NCBI GenBank assembly: GCA_963693315.1
Contig: OY856188.1
Span: 94,979,745 to 95,043,744 of the forward strand
Direction: 5' to 3'
Length of the DNA: 64,000 bases
From: Diogma glabrata
Taxonomy: Eukaryota > Arthropoda > Insecta > Diptera > Cylindrotomidae
The notes below the pieces were generated by a model. That model searched no databases. It was given only the letters and a program-made list of their open reading frames with translations, and was not told the origin of the DNA. Positions 58,542 to 64,000 of the stretch are shown piece by piece (positions within the stretch are counted from its first letter, which is position 1; every line of letters starts with the position of its first letter). The position numbers and the translations under genes were made by a program.

Positions 58542-59404
58542 CAGTGGCGTAGCTAGGGGGGGGGGGGCAGTCCGCAACGGGTGTCACTCGTTTTGGGGTG
58601 ACCCCCGACCGTAAAAAACTTAAACAAACCATCACAATGTTTTCAACGATAAATCACTTAGAAACCATTTTAACCAGGCTATCCATATAATTTTAATTTA
58701 TAAATTGTGATAACTTATTATAAATGTATCCTATAAATGTGTTATTGGTTCAAAAAGAATCTTATCTACTTTTTAAAATGTTTGAGTTATTACGTGAAAT
58801 AAAATTTTAACAATATTAATCGAATCAACATGTTGAGCATTGAATACCATCACAACAATTATTCAATAGCTTTGAATATTCCTATAGATACCATATTGAC
58901 TTTTTTTTACGGTATATTATTTAGTATACAAGAATGATTCTTTAACGACCAGGTCTGAAAACACATATGCTGAATATTGTATCGGAAAAGTGGTTTACGT
59001 CGATAATGTGGCACCCTTTGTCGATAGGGTGGCACACCCTTGAGTTACAATGTCTCTATTCCAAAATTATTTCTAAAATATTAGCTTAACTTTAGCTTAT
59101 GTTTTACATTTCAAACAAATTAAATGCAAACACCTAAGGAAACTAATAAACAATCAAATCACCGTGTTTGTAAATGATTACAAAATAATTTTTTTTTCCT
59201 TTATCTTAAGACTCAACGAATAAATTGGAATAGATCGTTTTTCAATTGACACAAAAATAATTACTGTGGAATAAAATGGCAGTTATTCAATTACTGCAGT
59301 TTTGCAAATTTTTATAGGTAGATGCATACTCATACTGTTGGTTTTCAGTTTTATATATTTAATTATTTATATAATTTAATTAAATGAAAGTTTATCATTT
59401 AAAA

Positions 59405-59808
59405 TTACATTTTGTTGGGTTCTAAATCCCTTGTAAATTTTAAACTCATCAAGTGATTCTTTTAGAGATCCTTGGCTACATAAATGAAAAGCCTTCAATT
59501 TTTTTTTAAAAGCGGTGTAGATATTGTTATTAATTATGTAAATGGTTTGAAAAAATAGACTATAAATTTTGTTTATTTTTCTTCTTAGGAAGGTATTCCT
59601 TAAATAAATCTATAAAACATTTTCCGGTTTTCCTGATGTAAAATTTTTCACAAAAATCACATTTAGTTTTGTAAATTATTAAGCATGATTCTAATTGGAT
59701 ATTTACTTTTGGTTTCAATTCTTTATATAAAATATCTTTTAGGATGTTATACTTATACTTTTTTAAATAGTTCCTTATAATATTAGGCATATGATTTGTA
59801 TCTTCCAT
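59405..59808 (-). pseudogene. Second Penelope-like GIY-YIG fragment, degenerate
   Basis: The minus-strand open stretch from 59,808 includes PNIIRNYLKKYKYNI and then CLIIYKTKCDFCEKFYIRKT, which aligns with the GVYKI-C--C---YVGQT motif of the fragment at 36,206. The GIY Gly/Tyr and the YIG Gly are replaced, so the nuclease is dead. After the stop at 59,560, other frames give CSQGSLKESLDEFKIYKGFR, matching the C-terminal part of the same domain. It lies inside the hAT element, so it inserted there later or was carried along. Confidence 0.65.
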
Positions 59809-60023
59809 ATTATCAAATATTATTTAATATAAGTGGTTACAAGGAAATTTAAATAAATTAATTTTTTTGGCGGTGTATTTAGTCGTCAACACAGTGTACT
59901 TATTTTGAACTACACATACATGTATCCCACATATATATTTAGAATACATGCTTTGCTGATATACCTACTATAATTCAAAATATTTTTTTAGATTTCGTTT
60001 AGCAAATATCCCAAAAAATAAAT

Positions 60024-62702
60024 ATGCCACGAGGAGTTCATACTTCTTAAAGAAAAAGTGGGTTCCAGCAGAGAAAGACCAAACAGGCTAAAATAGATGC
60101 AGTTCAGAGCATATCTGGATCCATCTATAAATATGTTACAAAACCCGATGATATCCAAGGTTAATCAAAAGAAACTGATTCTCAAGTTGATGCAACGAAT
60201 GTTTCAGAGAATATTGGCTCATCTTCGGAAAGTAACAGCGACAATACAGAATTAATAATGATAACCTATGATGAAGAAGAATTAGAAACACTGAAAATGA
60301 CAGTGATAATGCTGCTAATGCTTCTACTATCGAAGACAATATTTGTTGGGTGAATCACTTCAGGACTTAAGAGATGTATCACATTGGAATATACTCGCCT
60401 CTGATAATGTTCGCATTGAAATCATAAAAAATGGAAGTGAACATTTTCAAAATAGAGAAGGGTCGTTTGCTACTGTATCTAGACACGGGTTGGACATAAA
60501 AGGTGATGTTCGCCATCTTTCTAAAGAATAGTTTAATAAAGTGATGCCTAATGGTGAAAAAATTCTGCGGTCATGGATGGTTTATTCTCATTTAAATAAT
60601 AACCTGTACTGCTTCTGCTGTCATATATTAGCTGTCACCAATAGTAATAATACAAAATCTACGACTGGATTTCAGAAGTGGTGGAAACTAAATCCCAAAG
60701 TAACCAGCCATGAAACTTCAAATGAACATCTGGAGAATTTTTAAAAGTGGTAAACTTTGGAAATGGGGTTAAAATTTCATAAAATTTAAAATTTAAATTA
60801 AAATTTAAAATTTTAATCTCAGGCAGCCTTGCAATTAATATATAATAAAAAACAGAAGTGGAAACATCTTTTATCCAGATTATTGGATATAACTTTGTTT
60901 TTATCTAAACAAAACCTAGCATTTCGTGGACATGATGAAGGACAATGTTCTTCAAATAAAGGCAATTTTTTAGAACTAGTCAATCTATTGTCAAAGTATG
61001 ATGTAGTGTTAAAAGAACACATTTTGAATTTGGAGCATGGTAAATCACCAAAAGTATCATATTTTTCACCAGATATACAAAATAAGTTCATAAATGTTTT
61101 AGCGAACCACGTAAAGTTTAAGCTTGTCAACGAAATTAAATCGGTTAAATATTTTGGAATTATGTTTGATAGCACACCTGACATTTCACATATTGATCAA
61201 ATGTCAGAAGTGATTCGTTATTTGAAAATTGATGGTAGAAAAGTGGAAATCAAGGAAGGATTCCTTGGATTTTTTCCTTTACATGGAAAAAAAACGCTGA
61301 TTTAAGCGATGAAATTCTTACACTGAAAAAAAATTGAAGTAATGACAACCTCATCTCGAAGTTGGCAGTTTATTATTCATGCAAAGAAAAGATATTTACA
61401 AACAGTTTCACCGTGATTGGGACAACTACTTAGTACTCAGTAACATTGTCCTGACAACAGAATGAGGTTTATTTAAAATATAAAGTGTTATATCCAATAT
61501 AACAGTAGTTGTATAATGTTAATAACTATTTCCATGAAAACATATCAGTACCTCGGAGGTATACTGTACTTTGTCATTTTAGTCAACTTTTCAGTAGAGC
61601 AGGTTGAATGTTGTCGGACACTCTTTGCGCTCTATAATTACGTATGTTAATTGCAGTTGGACCCAATTCATTCAATTAATTTATGTGGCCAACACTCGTT
61701 TGCACAAAATGTAGCTTGTGTACGTTTTTCGGAACAGTGGAAGCCATTTTTACATGTTTTTCTGCTTCGACTAGCCGCTGGGAAGTGCTTGTTAAACACA
61801 ACAAAGCAACTGTTAAAAGACTCTTAACAACGCATTGGAGTGCTCATTATGCTGCAGTAAAAGTATTGGACGAAAATTTTGATGGGATAGTTGCTGCAAT
61901 TGAGAAGTTAAGTAATTAACAAGAAAATGTAGACACTAGAGGCGCTGCACAGAACCTTATCCAGGCAGCATGTGATTTTACGTTTCTTTGCTATCTTTTG
62001 TTTTGGAATGATATTCTAAGGGAAATAATATCTGTGCTCAGATTGGATTGCAAAGCAAGGGCTTGAATATTGATCAATTAATTACAAAAATAGATTCAAT
62101 TCGTAACGAAGTCACATTGTAGGAGAGGCAATAATTCTTGCTGCGAAAAAATCAGAGGATTATGACATTCCAATGGAAAGCCGAATTCATCGTAAAAACG
62201 TAAAGAACCAATGGCTGGTGAGTTTGCCCCTGATGTTGGACTGACACTGAGAGCTCAACTTAAAAAGGACATGTTGGAATGTCTTGACCGATTCAGTGTT
62301 GAACTCCGAACTAGACTTAAGTCAGTTCAAGATTTAGCTTCATTGTTCGAGGATGTGCAGACAAACACTTAGCTTTTGGCGAACAGTGAAGAGTTGAAAT
62401 TATCTGTATCAAAATTTACCAGTTTTTATGATGAGGTATCGGCAACAGAACTCCTCATAGAGATACCAAGGTTGAGGAGGTATTTAAAAGCGGCCAATAT
62501 TACAGTTTCTAACTGGGTGTACCTAGACTTTTTGAAATCCATCGTAGAATGGGATTTTTCAGAACTTCTTCCGAATCTTACGGTCGCACTAAAGTTATTT
62601 ATGACTATTTGCGTATTCGTGGCTTCGAGTGAGAGGAGTTTCAGCAAATTAAAATTAATTAAAAATTACTTGCGGGCAACAATGACCCAATATAGCTTAT
62701 GA
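60024..62702 (+). pseudogene. hAT transposase relic, ZMYM1-like (TTF zinc finger, DUF4371-type core, hAT dimerisation domain)
   Basis: The start at 60,024 reads MPRGVHT. Then come SHWNILASDN (60,379), GEKILRSWMVYSHLNNNLYC with a CFCC zinc-binding block (60,553-60,620), DLRDVS and, after a gap, KQKWKHLLSRLL to FRGHDEGQCSSNKGNFLELV and SVKYFGIMFDSTPDISHIDQ (60,850-61,305), which carries the first catalytic Asp region. GTVEAIFTCFSASTSRWEVL and TTHWSAHYAAVKVL follow (61,730-61,870). The C-terminal dimerisation domain is kept: CVFVASSERSFSKLKLIKNY (62,603-62,665). Stops and frameshifts are numerous (for example at 60,529-60,531, 60,741, 61,303-61,305, 61,917-61,919). Such transposases excise and insert hAT elements by binding the terminal repeats. 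Confidence 0.85.
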
Positions 62703-62840
62703 ATAATAATGCTCAGTTGTATTGATTAAAAAAAATTATAAATTACGTTTATCGGCTTTTTATTATTATTGACAGTTTTTATTTTTGGGGTGACACCACA
62801 ATATCCGCCCCGGGTGCCACCCATACTAGCTACGCCACTG

Positions 62841-63130
62841 CGCAATTGACAATATTTTCTTGACAAACCGACCAATGCCGACCATCAAGATTTCTCCATG
62901 TTCCATGTATTATCATTTAAAATGAACGTTTTTAAGCAAAAACTATGCAAATTTCCTTGTTTTGACACACTTCGTACACATCGAACACATCGTCTTTTCG
63001 AGTCTTACCGTGACAGACAGCCGACTGACAGGAAGCAAATACTTTTTTCTTTTTTAGAATCGAGACATGCCCCAAAAAGTTAGGTTTAGAATTGCACTTT
63101 TTTCTCGAGAACGTAATACATAGGTTTTTC
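62841..63130 (-). repeat. Family A end (copy e), right of the hAT element
   Basis: GACAATATTTTCTTGACAAACC, ATCAAGATTTCTCCATGTTCC, CCTTGTTTTGACACACTT and GACAGACAGCC follow the order seen in copy b at 17,690-18,120. The hAT element therefore split a family A copy. Confidence 0.65.
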
Positions 63131-64000
63131 AGACCGAAGTAATATCAACATTTTTCAAACTTCATTGCAAAATACCTATGCGTAGGTCTTACCTGACAAT
63201 TTTTATTCCTAGAATTTTAAAATCAACGTTCATAAATTTCAAGAAACCTAACTTATAATCTCAAAACTTAGTTGATATAATATCTTCAGATATTCAGAGA
63301 CGTTATGTATAATTTTTTATAATTAACACTAAACATGTCTAGCTTTAAATAAAAAAAACATGGACTGGTGAAAGTTCTTAACTCTTTCGAAAGTGTATAT
63401 TCAATATGTTTTTGTTCTTGCTATTTCAAACTGTTTTAGTTTCAATGTCATGCAAATATCCAAATGGGCTTAATAAAAGTTTAATTTTTTTTCGTCTTTC
63501 TTCATTCAAAAGTTTTTCTCTGGTTTTTAGTTCTAAAAAAATCAGTAGAAATTTCTAGGCTAAGCAAACAAACATTTTTATATCTTGTCATTAAATGTTG
63601 GAAACGAGGTAAATTATTCTATTGCTCACCTCCTTCTCTTTCTTATTAGACCATATCTAAGCGCAGTTTCCTATAAAATTGTTTCAAAGTCAACATTCAT
63701 ATTATTTTGATTTATTTTTAACGAAATTTTGTGTTATATTAAATATTTTAACATCACTTATGGTATCAACATCTGCAAGTAACAGAGCATAAAATTAAAT
63801 CTAAAACTGTTTCATTTAAATCTCAGAATCGCTTTATATATGCCGTTTACCATCTTGTTAAAATGAATATAAAATTCTGTTGCTATTATTTACAAATTTC
63901 GTCTCACAAATTGTTAATTCACAAAGAAATTTAAAAACAAATATGTTTTTGCACTTTAAAATTTAACGCGATAATAATAACTTAGTGTAATCTTTCTTTG
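63131..64000. other. AT-rich non-coding end of the window
   Basis: No coding, RNA or repeat feature was recognised. Confidence 0.45.

Larger units (their letters stand above)
58542..62840 (+). mobile_element. hAT-superfamily DNA transposon (ZMYM1-type), complete ends, dead coding region
   Basis: The 4,299-bp element has terminal inverted repeats starting CAGTGGCGTAGCTAG (15 bp identical, then diverged similarity including GGGTG-CAC) and an exact 8-bp duplication CGCAATTG at 58,534-58,541 and 62,841-62,848, the hallmark of hAT insertions. It contains a relic transposase on the plus strand (60,024-62,702) and, in its left part, a Penelope fragment inserted in the opposite direction. The target was a family A copy, because the sequence after 62,848 continues with its GACAAACC and cagacag-rich end. 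Confidence 0.9.

Overview
The window is an AT-rich stretch of an animal genome, most likely an insect. Coding density is low and nearly every recognisable coding segment belongs to a transposable element. The insect reading rests on base composition, very short introns (54 and 60 bp) inside two transposon genes, a tRNA-Leu-type primer site in a Ty3/gypsy element, and the element mix (RTE, Penelope-like, Ty3/gypsy, Helitron/Helentron, PIF/Harbinger, hAT, piggyBac-like TTAA elements). No intact host gene is visible. One 42-nt microexon-like segment with textbook splice sites (7,429-7,470, minus) suggests that at least this part lies inside the introns of a large minus-strand host gene.

Layout. 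1-790: C-terminal relic of a Helentron (helicase plus endonuclease) running in from the left. 3,418-4,078: solo LTR with ATAT target duplication. 4,200-4,525: 3' end of a non-LTR element with a CAA-repeat tail. 4,880-7,190: mosaic of direct and inverted repeats. 10,800-11,608 and 16,116-18,240: facing copies of an unnamed repeat family (family A below) built from a ~140-bp monomer, a ~55-bp minisatellite and a conserved end; a Ty3/gypsy pol relic (12,330-14,210, minus) lies between them. 19,391-22,827: a full-length but frameshifted RTE-type LINE with a 12-bp target duplication. 24,880-25,316 and 25,969-26,122: foldback elements. 30,385-34,204: a PIF/Harbinger transposase and a convergent MADF-domain gene, the transposase split by a 2.5-kb TTAA-flanked element that carries a 14-monomer satellite array.

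35,736-36,206: Penelope-like GIY-YIG domain. 36,555-37,956: minus-strand Helitron relic containing a 502-bp near-perfect palindrome. 38,069-44,384: complete, young Ty3/gypsy element with near-identical LTRs, a SAP domain in Gag, and a classical -1 frameshift signal (GGGAAAC plus hairpin) at the gag stop; it carries one premature stop in gag and a 1-nt deletion in pol. 46,983-47,290 and 49,905-50,330: tandem duplications. 50,403: Helitron 3' terminus. 52,808-53,086: MITE with TA duplication and an empty paralogous site nearby. 54,405-55,582: two tRNA-related SINE-like segments. 57,254-58,195: facing family-A ends and a tyrosine-recombinase (Crypton-like) relic. 58,542-62,840: ZMYM1-type hAT element with exact TIRs and 8-bp duplication, with a Penelope relic inside it, inserted into another family-A copy.

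The biological story is layered transposition: elements inserted into elements, several with target duplications that give the order of events. The best candidates for something undescribed are family A, the satellite-bearing TTAA element, and the SAP-Gag gypsy element with its frameshift cassette. Family and clade names come from recalled motifs; no database search was possible.
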